The notes under the pieces were generated by a model. It was not told the DNA's origin, searched no databases, and worked only from the letters and a program-made list of their open reading frames with translations. Made by a program: the position numbers and the translations under genes. DNA of 64,000 nt from Acetobacter oryzoeni (GTDB lineage Bacteria > Pseudomonadota > Alphaproteobacteria > Acetobacterales > Acetobacteraceae), in contig NZ_CP042810.1 in NCBI RefSeq assembly GCF_004014775.2, positions 68,759 to 132,758 on the forward strand, in the 5' to 3' direction. This document shows positions 27,198 to 36,013 of the stretch, piece by piece (positions within the stretch are counted from its first letter, which is position 1; every line of letters starts with the position of its first letter).

Positions 27198-28100
27198 ATG
27201 TTTGGATCGGAAACACTCAAACATTCAGCTGGACACCTGAATAAAAACCTCACCCAGACGGCGATTGCATTCGGCCGCATTGATCAGCGGCTCCGTCATC
27301 ACCCTCTTCTCCCTGCCATCCTCTTTCGGGAACAGCTTGAAGCCGCACGTGCCTGTGCAGCTGTCGATGGCCACCTCATAGATCCCTGGCGACTTGCCGC
27401 CGAACTTGAGGGCTTGAGAGTGGTACCTCTCGGCTCTGATGTCTTTGAGCGGGGGTCCTCTGTTGATGCGGCACATGCTGCTTTTGCACAATACCAATGG
27501 CTCGTTAAGCCAGATGAAGCACAACGCAACGCGATAGAGAGCGCCTTGGGGTGGCTTTCTGAACACAGCAAGGCCTCAGGCCCTCTTCTTGGCGCTGCTA
27601 CTGCATTTCATGCCTGGGTAGAAGCTGGTCATGCCCGTGCCCCGATGCGCGCAGCCTTGATCCGACATTGGCGACGTACGGATATCCTTCATTTTCCGCT
27701 TCCCCTTGTTGGCGCCAGAGCTTTTATAGCGGATGCACCTTGGGAACCATCAGAATGGATCCCGTGCTTCCTCAACTGTCTGTATGATGAAATGACGGCC
27801 GTAGAAAACCGTACGCGTGCACTCGAACGAAGCTGGCGTCACGCACGCTTGCAATCAGGTGCCCAGAGAAGCACATCGCGTGCCGATAAGGTCATAGATA
27901 TCCTTGCCGCATACCCACTGATATCTGCAACGCGCCTCTCAGACGAACTGGGGTTATCTCTAAAAGCGGCTTACATCTATCTGGAACGATTTCTGTCAGA
28001 CGATCTGATTGTTGAAGTCACGCATCGCACCGCAAGGCGATTATTCACATCGCTGCCACAGCAGATTGGATCAAGCCTTGACAGGACCTATAGTGTGTAA
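27198..28100 (+). CDS. RHE_PE00001/DUF1612-like HTH protein, C-terminally replaced
   Basis: 300 aa. The middle and C-terminal part is nearly identical to the protein at 63046-64000. It has a helix-turn-helix region (YPLISATRLSDELGLSLKAAYIYLERF), as in plasmid proteins of the RHE_PE00001 family (function unknown, proposed DNA-binding). Identity with the other copy stops at 28046; the last 18 residues (TSLPQQIGSSLDRTYSV) are unrelated to the other copy's long basic tail (about 80 further residues). This copy is therefore truncated by recombination and may be non-functional. Confidence 0.7.
   Translation: MFGSETLKHSAGHLNKNLTQTAIAFGRIDQRLRHHPLLPAILFREQLEAARACAAVDGHLIDPWRLAAELEGLRVVPLGSDVFERGSSVDAAHAAFAQYQWLVKPDEAQRNAIESALGWLSEHSKASGPLLGAATAFHAWVEAGHARAPMRAALIRHWRRTDILHFPLPLVGARAFIADAPWEPSEWIPCFLNCLYDEMTAVENRTRALERSWRHARLQSGAQRSTSRADKVIDILAAYPLISATRLSDELGLSLKAAYIYLERFLSDDLIVEVTHRTARRLFTSLPQQIGSSLDRTYSV
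27329..28046 (+). repeat. 718-bp duplicated segment, inverted with 63283-64000
   Basis: Base-by-base reading finds the two segments almost identical, with one difference noted in the codon before the final LIVEV (GAT against GGT). The match ends sharply at 28046/63283; the other end lies beyond the window. This pair marks a recent recombination or duplication. Confidence 0.85.
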
Positions 28101-28383
28101 AAATTATCTCTTTTAAATAATTGTTCCTTTGAAGCATTCTGTTTCTGATCAGATACTTTTTTGGTATCGCTACTGGTGGGTTCAACTCCAACGACTACCA
28201 AGACAGCCAATATCAGGCAAATTATCCAGTTTACTAAAATAAAAAATGTTCCATAATTTTAGAAAAGTATTTTAATTTCGAAACCTTAATTGATAATTGA
28301 ATTGCACTACATTGCTTCTTAACGATCGTAAAAAATGCTGGTAAGTTGCATACAGCCTGAAAATTTTTGGTAATGAAAACAGG
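28101..28383. other. AT-rich leader of xseA with a weak tRNA-like piece
   Basis: At about 28170-28200 there is GTGGGTTCAACTCCAAC followed by GACTACCA, a degenerate T-arm/acceptor-like sequence with one stem mismatch. The rest is AT-rich and probably holds the xseA promoter. Confidence 0.3.
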
Positions 28384-30309
28384 ATGACAGTTATTCATGA
28401 GAGCGTCCGCAATGATGGCGTCTCACTCCAAACATACCTTAATGACCTTCAGGCACTCTTACGAACCCAGCCAGATGCTTGGGTTCGCTGCGAACTGCAT
28501 GGCCTTACGCCCAGTGCAAAATTTGTTCGCATGGAATTCATTGAGCATGACGCTCAAGGTAGACAAATCGCAAAAGCACAAGGGGGCTGCTTTCCGGCGG
28601 TTTACGAAAAGATTCAACAAAGCTTTGCTAAAAGTGGGCTCTCCGTTACCACAGGAATTAAGGTTTTAGTTCGTCTGCGCGCTGATCTCCAAGCCGCCTA
28701 TGGTTTTCAGGTACAAGTTATCGATATTGATCCGAGCTATACACTCGGCGATTTGAAGACACGTATGGACGCAATTCGCCAGCGCCTCGTGCAAGAGAAA
28801 CTGTGGGATAAAAATCGCTCAGTCTCACGCCCAACTGATTTTGAACGTGTTGCAGTCATCTCCCCTCCCGGAGCCGCTGGGCAAGGTGATTTTAGAGCTT
28901 CCGCCGATATCCTCGCGCGCGTCAATCTTGTCACCTTTGACTATTACGAAACATCTTTTCAGACGGCCAATGCGCCAGAGGGCATTATTTCCGTACTCCG
29001 GAAGATATTCCCCCTCGCAAAAGCTGGGAAATATTGCGCAGTGGCCCTCATCCGAGGTGGAGGCGCATCAAGCGATCTAGCATGGCTGGTCGATTACAAT
29101 CTGACCCGCGCACTTTGTCACATGCCAGTACCCATCATGACGGGTATCGGACATCAACGAGATCGCACCTTACTGGATGAGGTTGCCTGCATCCCCTGCG
29201 ATACACCATCCAAAGTCGCTGAGTATATTCGTACGACAGTCTGCAACGCAGGGCTAATTGCTGATCGCTCTTACCGGGATATCATCTTCAATACATCTTC
29301 TATTGCCGAGAAACATGCGACTAATATTTCAGAGCTTCAAACCCAAGCCTTGATAGATGTCCGTGAAACCGCGCGCGTTGTAGACGAAAAACTTCGTAAA
29401 ATCTCTGATTATCATGCGCGAGCAGTACGGATGTTAACAGAGATGTCAGGACAGGAAGTGGCTAAGATCAGTCGCCAGATTGCTATGAATGCCGAAGCAA
29501 CACAAAACAAGGCCAGTAAAGACATTCTCGCCGCAGTTGCGCGAATTACATCTGACGCAGGAACACAGATCCATCATGCAGACCGTGGTCTTCGCCAATG
29601 TATCGAACTCGCTCTAACAGCACCTTTACGGATTATTGGCGAAGCGACCACAAGCCTCGACCGCATGACCCGCTATATTCAGGGTACGACATACGACCAG
29701 ATGCGCCTCACGGGCGAAGCTATACTCTCTCTCAAGGGAAACATAACCCGCTTGCCAGCAGGAACTCTCAGCCAAGCAGAGTCCTTACTTGCACAGATTG
29801 GAGAAACAGTCCGTGGCACAGCAACGCATGCACTTGTAACCGTCGAAAGAGATATGCAAACCCAGCTAAGCTCTATTTATTCAGCTCCTGCTGCAGAAAT
29901 CAGCCAAATAGCTGTTGCGCTGGATAACACCACAAGCAGCATTACAGACTCTGTTCGCACTTCAGCAAAAATGGCCGAATGGCATCTCCATGTGAATCGA
30001 AACAACACGCAAGAACACCTCACAACAGCAATCACATGTGTCCCGCCATTAGTGAGAGAAATAAAATATAAAATTCTCGAAAATGCCCTACAATATATTG
30101 AGCAACTCAAAGGCGGGATTACTGCAGCACAAACTATTGCCGCCGCTCTAGATCCTCGTACTGTAGTGGCCGCCGGTTACGCAATACTCCGAAACGAAGA
30201 CGGTTGTCCGATGACGCATGTACAAGACGTTGTCAATGCAAAAATTGTGAGCGCCGATCTTCGAGACGGCTCCATCACCCTTCAACCACTTCAAGCAAAG
30301 AAGATATAA
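28384..30309 (+). CDS. xseA: Exodeoxyribonuclease VII large subunit, long plasmid form
   Basis: 641 aa, longer than the roughly 400-530 aa of chromosomal XseA. An N-terminal OB-fold (WVRCELHGLTP...VRMEF) is followed by the nuclease core: VAVISPPGAAGQGDF, the VALIRGGGASSDLAWLVDYN loop, and the catalytic GIGHQRDRTLLDEVACIPCDTPSKVAEYI. The remaining 300 residues are a long helical, coiled-coil-rich region, as in the stalk that binds XseB, here extended. The C-terminal DPRTVVAAGYAILRNEDG motif is also present. The enzyme degrades single-stranded DNA from both ends. It is translationally close to the XseB-like gene. Confidence 0.93.
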   Translation: MTVIHESVRNDGVSLQTYLNDLQALLRTQPDAWVRCELHGLTPSAKFVRMEFIEHDAQGRQIAKAQGGCFPAVYEKIQQSFAKSGLSVTTGIKVLVRLRADLQAAYGFQVQVIDIDPSYTLGDLKTRMDAIRQRLVQEKLWDKNRSVSRPTDFERVAVISPPGAAGQGDFRASADILARVNLVTFDYYETSFQTANAPEGIISVLRKIFPLAKAGKYCAVALIRGGGASSDLAWLVDYNLTRALCHMPVPIMTGIGHQRDRTLLDEVACIPCDTPSKVAEYIRTTVCNAGLIADRSYRDIIFNTSSIAEKHATNISELQTQALIDVRETARVVDEKLRKISDYHARAVRMLTEMSGQEVAKISRQIAMNAEATQNKASKDILAAVARITSDAGTQIHHADRGLRQCIELALTAPLRIIGEATTSLDRMTRYIQGTTYDQMRLTGEAILSLKGNITRLPAGTLSQAESLLAQIGETVRGTATHALVTVERDMQTQLSSIYSAPAAEISQIAVALDNTTSSITDSVRTSAKMAEWHLHVNRNNTQEHLTTAITCVPPLVREIKYKILENALQYIEQLKGGITAAQTIAAALDPRTVVAAGYAILRNEDGCPMTHVQDVVNAKIVSADLRDGSITLQPLQAKKI

Positions 30310-30311
30310 AA

Positions 30312-30548
30312 ATGAATCAGATGCAACAAAGCCCGATTAACACTGGAAACGAACCGCCAACAAAATTTGCAGACGCTTATGCAGAATTGCAGCGGATCGC
30401 AGCTGCCCTCAAGCCGGAACAGGGTAAAATCCCTGACGTTGATGCGATTGAACCGCTTGTGAAGCGCGCCAATATCCTCGCAAAATACTGTCAGGATCGC
30501 ATTGATGCTGTCAGAAAATTGGTTGATGAACAACAAGATCATGGCTGA
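30312..30548 (+). CDS. xseB: Exodeoxyribonuclease VII small-subunit-like protein
   Basis: 78 aa starting 2 bp after the xseA stop. The helical pattern FADAYAELQRIAAALKPEQG, then the helix ending KRANILAKYCQDRIDAV, matches XseB, which wraps around the large-subunit stalk in several copies. It is more diverged than chromosomal XseB, and its insertion with DVDAIEP is unusual. Pairing with the elongated XseA argues that both are functional together. Confidence 0.75.
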   Translation: MNQMQQSPINTGNEPPTKFADAYAELQRIAAALKPEQGKIPDVDAIEPLVKRANILAKYCQDRIDAVRKLVDEQQDHG

Positions 30549-30679
30549 GACTGAAATGGATTGTCCGGGTCTGACTTAAAAACTGTCCTACTTCATAAGA
30601 AACTTCGGGCAATTCAAAGAGCTTATTCAGATCGGAGAAAATCCTATTCCTATCGTTCTTCAGGAATTCGTTTAGAAAT

Positions 30680-31701
30680 ATGACATTTCTTGCGGCTTCG
30701 ATCCGCACTATACATCCCCAAACTTTTTTCGAAATAACAACTTTATTTCCACCGTTAAGAAAGTCTTCTGTCTCAAAGCAGGCAGAAGACCGGGCAGAAA
30801 AAGGACCTGGTGCGCATATCATCGAAACCCGCGATGGAAAACTGATTGGCAGCTTTACCCGCCTGACAAAAGTCAGGATGGCGGAGTTTAGGAAGCTTCT
30901 AGCAGAAGAAAAGCAATTGACTGTCAGTAAGCCAGAGACAGATATCAAGAGCACCCGTTTACTCATCCTCCAGATAACCAGGGATTTTTATGAGGAATAT
31001 CCTATTCCCAAAGCCTCAGACGCTCAGACTGTCCCCAGAAAAAGACCCATTATAAAACACGCGAAGATGCCCAAATGGCAAAGAGAACTATGGCTCAAAC
31101 AGATGGCCGATATTGATATTCCACCGACAGAACAATTCCGTCCCACGTCTCCCGTACGTGTAATCAGTGCCCAAAAGGCCCGTTTCCAGAAAGAGATCAA
31201 GAAAACCATTTGGACCAGAAGGCCTCGGAAGCAAGCTCGAAAACTCTGGATAGAAAGAAAACTATAACGACATGGCGCAAGCAGCTTGCACCATACCAAA
31301 GGCAGTTTAGAAAAAGCTTTGACCATTATATCGTTGCAAAACGGAAATAGCAGGCCGATGCGCTTTTCTATGAATTTCTGGGACTATTGCGCCTTGTGGT
31401 GCAGGCCTTGCTCCATATCGTAGGGCTACGCTCGGAACCACCACATCCTCTTCAAACCGTCCTAAATGAAAAGGAGCAGGCAGCACTGGAGCAGTTCAAG
31501 AAAACTCACGATACTAAATTCTCAGCCAAGGCCGATCGAGCGAAACTTGATGGCTGGCACTCATCCCGTTTTGGCAGACTGGTCGATGCCAGAGCCAAAC
31601 GTATCCAGCAATGGAATAAATTACATCGGCCCGAAAAAGGTCGTGCTCGTCAGGAAATCGAACGGCTCTTCTCTTCACTTACCATGAAGCTAACTTTTTA
31701 A
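30680..31701 (+). pseudogene. Frameshifted gene of unknown function
   Basis: Two reading frames appear to belong to one gene. The first (30680-31267) gives AHIIETRDGKLIGSFTRLTK and a basic, Trp-rich stretch. After about 31170 the sensible coding pattern shifts to another frame (ENHLDQKASEASSKTLDRKK..., then TTWRKQLAPYQRQFRKSF). There it meets an in-frame TAG at 31348-31350 and continues as 31387-31701 (QADALFYEF, LNEKEQAALEQFKKTHDTKF, RQEIERLFSSLTMKL). The highly charged helical C-terminal part is reminiscent of relaxase tails, but I cannot name a family. The frameshift assignment is by eye. Confidence 0.45.
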
Positions 31702-31786
31702 CATTGCCGGATGACTACCAGCAGTCATATACTTAAGACATCAATTTCTTTGCCTTCGCATGTCTTTCCTCTCAATGTCTCACCGT

Positions 31787-31816
31787 AAAAAAGGCCCTCC
31801 TTTCAAAAGGAGAGCC
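31787..31816 (-). terminator. Rho-independent terminator of the first Hint gene
   Basis: On the minus strand an 11-bp stem (GGCTCTCCTTT / AAAGGAGGGCC, one G-T pair) with a two-base loop is followed by six T. It lies 27 bp after the stop of the gene at 31843. Confidence 0.8.
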
Positions 31817-31842
31817 CATCGTAGACTACGTTGTCTACGATA

Positions 31843-34800
31843 TTATGCTGATTTGAATGCGGACGCGACAGTCTGTTTAGTGCGGACATGATAAGGGCCA
31901 GCAGCACGCACAGTAATGGACAAAATCCCCATTTCGCCATGCGTCAGATGATCACCCAATGGAAGCTCGGCATCCCCATCAGTCCAGGCACAGTCTGTCC
32001 AATCCGTGTCATGCCAGCCAACAAGCATCTTTTCCTGAAGGTGGGCTGTGATATCGCACAACTTTTTAGCACACTGAAGCTGCACCTCTGCAACAGCAAC
32101 CCCCATATAACGACGATCATCGACAAAAGGACCAATGACGTCAGACGGGCGGCTGGCACGCGAGAGGATCCGCACAGAATGCGTTTCAGATGGTAACATA
32201 AAGCTGTAACGATTAGCCGTCCTGCGCATGGGCCGGATTACAGCACCCATCTGCGTGATCAGATGCAGATCTGGATCGTTAGTTATCTCAACAGTTTCAG
32301 CCGGAATTTGGCAACCAGCAACACTGTTTTCACGCCATTTCAGAGCATGGAACAAGGATTCCACAAAAGACCGGTCTACCTCCAAAGGAGCGCCTGCATC
32401 GTCAATCCAGCTTTTCACAGAACCACGCAGTGTCACGATCGTGCCTTCCTGACGGAAGGAAGAACGGTTGCCTGTATCTAGATAACTTTCGGTCAGCATG
32501 CCATCCGCGGTGATGACGGAATGCTGCTCTGTTTCCACATGATAGTAGTCATAGGATGTGATGGACTTATCGTAAAAAATTGATGCACCATTCACCAGCA
32601 TCCGAACAGGCACAAAACGGTCTTTGAAGAACAGGCAGTGTTCAGCCGTAATCAGCATATCCTTATACGGAACGCCATCAGAAACGGCGTCTTTAAGAAT
32701 ACGAACCGGCCAGCCTGCCTCATCATCAGAAAGTTCAGGACGCACTGTCGCACGCGCTTTACCAATCCAGACAACTTCACGGATAACGTCCGTGTTGTTT
32801 CTCCAGTCAAAAGCGATCACATCATCACCAATCTGGAGATCTTCGACTGCCACATCGCTCTCTGACGTACGGATCATGCTACCTGCAAGAAAGCAGACTT
32901 CGTAAACAAGATTATTATTATCACCAACAACCAAAGCATTTCCGTGGCTTGAGACACCTTCAATAGTTAAGCCAATTGCATGGCCATTTGTCAGATTAAT
33001 CCAGACTTGATTAGGATCATTTGAATCGTAGGCAACGTCGTGAACATCACCTTGTTTGATACCGGCCAGTACAATGCCGTCTGAATCTCCACCAGTGGTG
33101 CCATTAAAGCCAGAAATGACAGTAGTAACAATACCACCTTCTGTAAGGCCGGAAATAACCAGACCAGTATTCGTGTCGCCATCCATGACAATGGTCCCAC
33201 CAGCATCGGAATAAATCGTTGCTGTGCCACCATTCTGAAGAGAGAGTGTGCCTGCCAATATTGCACCAGCAGAAAGCCCAATTTTCCCGCCGGAACTCAC
33301 CGTAGCGCCGCTTAATGTTCCTCCGGAAGTGATATAAGACGCACCGCCATTTTCAACAGTGAGTGCGCTGGCGGTTCCATTAGAATAAATATACTGGAAA
33401 CCCCCCGTCCCAATCGTTGCACTAATGGACGTACCTGAGCCCTTTCCCCCGACACCCTCAAAATCATCGCCCGAGCCATCTCCCGTCACCATTGTTCCGG
33501 ATGTTACACCACCACTCTGAACGTTAAGAGTGCCGCCAGAAACAATAGTATCTATAGCTACACCGCTTTTTACCCACTGCGTACCGCCATTTATAAACCC
33601 ATGCCCACCACTACCAAGCGTAACATTGCTAACTGTACCTGCCGATACAGTCATTGTGCCACCATTTTCGAATGTACCTCCAGACAGGAAGCCACCACTC
33701 ATTGTAATCCCACCGCCATTTGCTGAAAGGTTATAAACACTGCCTGTATTAGTTATGGTAAGATTGCCGTAACCGCTTGTTACAGCGTTATAGACTGTTC
33801 CATTAGTAACCTGAATTGTACCTGTATTATCGGCGTCAGTGCCCAACACCCGTATGCCAGAAACGACACCTCCCCGATCAACCTCAAGTGACCCGTTGAT
33901 AATGGAACCACCGGAAAGATATGCTGAAACTTCAGTGCCATTAATAGACGCCCCACTAATATCGTTATTTCCAGATGAGAACTCTATATTATATGCAGAA
34001 GCACCATACCCAATAGTGATATTCTTAGCGGAACTAATATCGGCAAGAACACCACCTGAAAAAACTCTTATTTGTCCCGCATCAACCCAGTTATCATTTA
34101 CATCAAAATATCCACCGTCTCCCATTGTTCCGCCGGACAAAAGACCTTTAACAATTGCAGACCCGCCGTTTATGGTTGTGTGAAAAGCACTCGCATTACT
34201 ATCGACATAAAGGGTTGCAGACCCATTTGCGAGTGTCGTCTCATCCACCGTACCTCCCGCTAAAACCCACAGGTTTCCAGCACTTATCGTCGTGCTGAGC
34301 ATACTACCTGCATTGGAAATTACGCCGCTTGATTCAAATGGAATAGAATTCAAGGTTGTTGACGCCACGCTGGCACCAGCACCAACATCAAGTTCACCAC
34401 CATTTACCACTGTACTTGTAGCACTGGCAGGGCTACCATTTAGCGTGAAATTACCACCCTGCCCTACAGATGCATTGCTAAAAGTGCCCTGCTCTGCCAG
34501 AAGTTTACCGCCAGAACTGGCCGTAACACCGTTAGCAACAGCGCTTGAACCCTTAGCATCAATCATGCCGCCAGACGTAGCGGTACCACCGTTTACGGTG
34601 CCACTATTGATGATAAGATAGCCTTCTCCGTTAAGAGCAGATGGATTGGAAACTGTGGCTGTATCAACGGTAGCGCCGTTGTTAACCTCGGCATATCCGC
34701 CATCTATAGTCAGGCCACTTAGCGTAGCGCCGCTATCTACACCAATCCAGCCAGTATCTTGAGCTGTCCAGTTTGAAGCTGTACCGCCGTAAACATAACC

Positions 34801-34962
34801 GTGGCCACCAGAAATGGCGCTAACATTTGTTGCCGTCCCACCAGCATCGACTTCAATACTATTACTGCCGGATACATAAACGTTATCTATGTTTGTAACA
34901 GTGCTACTATTTACCTGTCCGGGAACTTTTACATTCTCGGTAATTTGAGTCGGATCACTCAT
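31843..34962 (-). CDS. AIDA-like beta-solenoid protein with C-terminal Hint domain
   Basis: 1039 aa from the ATG at 34962 (AAGG 8 bp upstream; an ATG two codons earlier is the alternative). Residues 1-700 are strand-loop-strand repeats with motifs such as SGGTATN and NGGTASNWTAQDTGWIGVDSG, the AIDA-I passenger type. A Hint (hedgehog/intein) domain follows, starting VCFLAGSMIRTSESDVAVEDLQ with the reactive cysteine, and including DMLITAEHCLFF and HVETEQHSVI. There is no signal peptide and no beta-barrel, so secretion is not classical autotransport. It is convergent with the frameshifted gene and divergent from the heptosyltransferase operon. It is likely a surface adhesin or biofilm protein and a candidate substrate of the heptosyltransferase. 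Confidence 0.85.
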   Translation of the reverse strand: MSDPTQITENVKVPGQVNSSTVTNIDNVYVSGSNSIEVDAGGTATNVSAISGGHGYVYGGTASNWTAQDTGWIGVDSGATLSGLTIDGGYAEVNNGATVDTATVSNPSALNGEGYLIINSGTVNGGTATSGGMIDAKGSSAVANGVTASSGGKLLAEQGTFSNASVGQGGNFTLNGSPASATSTVVNGGELDVGAGASVASTTLNSIPFESSGVISNAGSMLSTTISAGNLWVLAGGTVDETTLANGSATLYVDSNASAFHTTINGGSAIVKGLLSGGTMGDGGYFDVNDNWVDAGQIRVFSGGVLADISSAKNITIGYGASAYNIEFSSGNNDISGASINGTEVSAYLSGGSIINGSLEVDRGGVVSGIRVLGTDADNTGTIQVTNGTVYNAVTSGYGNLTITNTGSVYNLSANGGGITMSGGFLSGGTFENGGTMTVSAGTVSNVTLGSGGHGFINGGTQWVKSGVAIDTIVSGGTLNVQSGGVTSGTMVTGDGSGDDFEGVGGKGSGTSISATIGTGGFQYIYSNGTASALTVENGGASYITSGGTLSGATVSSGGKIGLSAGAILAGTLSLQNGGTATIYSDAGGTIVMDGDTNTGLVISGLTEGGIVTTVISGFNGTTGGDSDGIVLAGIKQGDVHDVAYDSNDPNQVWINLTNGHAIGLTIEGVSSHGNALVVGDNNNLVYEVCFLAGSMIRTSESDVAVEDLQIGDDVIAFDWRNNTDVIREVVWIGKARATVRPELSDDEAGWPVRILKDAVSDGVPYKDMLITAEHCLFFKDRFVPVRMLVNGASIFYDKSITSYDYYHVETEQHSVITADGMLTESYLDTGNRSSFRQEGTIVTLRGSVKSWIDDAGAPLEVDRSFVESLFHALKWRENSVAGCQIPAETVEITNDPDLHLITQMGAVIRPMRRTANRYSFMLPSETHSVRILSRASRPSDVIGPFVDDRRYMGVAVAEVQLQCAKKLCDITAHLQEKMLVGWHDTDWTDCAWTDGDAELPLGDHLTHGEMGILSITVRAAGPYHVRTKQTVASAFKSA

Positions 34963-35264
34963 TTTCATTTACCTTTTTGTTTCAAGATATTCTTGCACTG
35001 CTCAATCACCTGCTGTGCCGTGATCCGTCGGAGCATTCGAACTGTCACAGTGTGCCTACATACCGGGAGCACCAGAGGAATTTCTAGTGACTGAAACAAT
35101 TTTCTAGTTATGAAAGAACAAACTGAAAATACAATTTATTCAGAAAAATACAATTTTTCTGACATTTTCCCATAATGAGTGAAAATTTTTAAGAACTTAA
35201 AAATATAAAAAAGCCTGGTTTCCCTTTTTCAAAAGAAGAAACCACACTTTAGAATTTTAGCTTA

Positions 35265-35490
35265 TCAGGCTGAGCGAGCAGTCAATGAGACTGCTTTCGG
35301 CTCGGCTTTCTGATAAGGACCAGCGACACGCACAGTAACGGACAAAATTTTTATTTTATCATGCATCAGATAATCACCCAATGAAAGCTCGGCATCCCCT
35401 TCAGTTCAGGTACAGTCCGTCCAATCCCTGTCATACCAGCCAACAGGCATATTTTGCCGAAGGTGGACTGTAATATCGAGCAACCTTTTA
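35265..35490 (-). pseudogene. C-terminal remnant of a third Hint-domain gene
   Basis: The minus strand reads LLDITVHLRQNMPVGWYDRD, then an in-frame stop where the intact genes have Trp, then the family's last 40 residues (GDAELSLGDYL... ...VRVAGPY) to a stop at 35265. Only the tail exists; the rest ends exactly at the 153-bp IS-derived element. Confidence 0.75.
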
Positions 35491-35643
35491 GGGCGTGTCG
35501 TTAGTTGGAATATGGTTGCGTAACACTTGTACTTCCACTTGACCTCTGATGTTTCCTTCCTGTTTTTTGGACCGGGAGAAATGGGAGTGCGACGATATGG
35601 TTTGCGGGAGAGCCAGTGGGATCGGATAACTGACGACACGCTC
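35491..35643 (+). mobile_element. 153-bp internally deleted IS5-family element (MITE-like)
   Basis: The ends are inverted repeats (GGGCGTGTCGTTAGTT and, on the other strand, GAGCGTGTCGTCAGTT) flanked by TA on both sides, a TA target duplication. Inside, from the ATG at 35581, the frame MGVRRYGLRESQWDRIT matches the start of an IS427-type transposase and then runs straight into the right end. The element is therefore non-autonomous. Confidence 0.75.
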
Positions 35644-36013
35644 TAGTTTTTCGTTTGCTCGTGTTTTTTTAAAGCGGATGTGTACACTCTCTATTAGAGA
35701 TCTCACGCTTTGATAAATCACCACATATATGTGACAGACAAATGTTGTTTGATTAATAAAATCAATTAGAATTATCTTGAAGCGGCATGAAAACTTAAAT
35801 CGTCTTTCCTTGCACCCGTTCACTTTGTTTCACTCGTTAATTTCTTAACTGAGGACTGCACCAAAAAGCAATGCCAAAGGGTCTTTCCAATTTTTTACAT
35901 CTGAAATTGCATTTCTAATTATACGCAAAAATACGTCAGAAAACTATTGACATTAGTGTGTTTTTTTTACACTAACATGTTTATGCGGATTATATTTATC
36001 GGTGACATTAAGC
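35644..36013. other. Leader of the heptosyltransferase-Hint operon
   Basis: 370 bp, AT-rich, no gene. It contains the promoter-like region 35947-35975 described separately. Confidence 0.5.
35947..35975 (+). promoter_or_regulatory. Promoter with T8 tract in the spacer, flanked by an inverted repeat
   Basis: TTGACA (35947-35952) is a perfect -35. TACACT (35968-35973) or CACTAA (35970-35975) can serve as -10, giving spacers of 15 or 17 bases. The spacer contains eight consecutive T (35961-35968), and TTAGTGT / ACACTAA form an inverted repeat around it. This is a plausible operator, or a slippage site for phase variation. Confidence 0.5.

Noticed and set aside
28170..28200. Second tRNA-like 3' end
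   Set aside because: The T stem has a mismatch and no acceptor partner is present; too weak.
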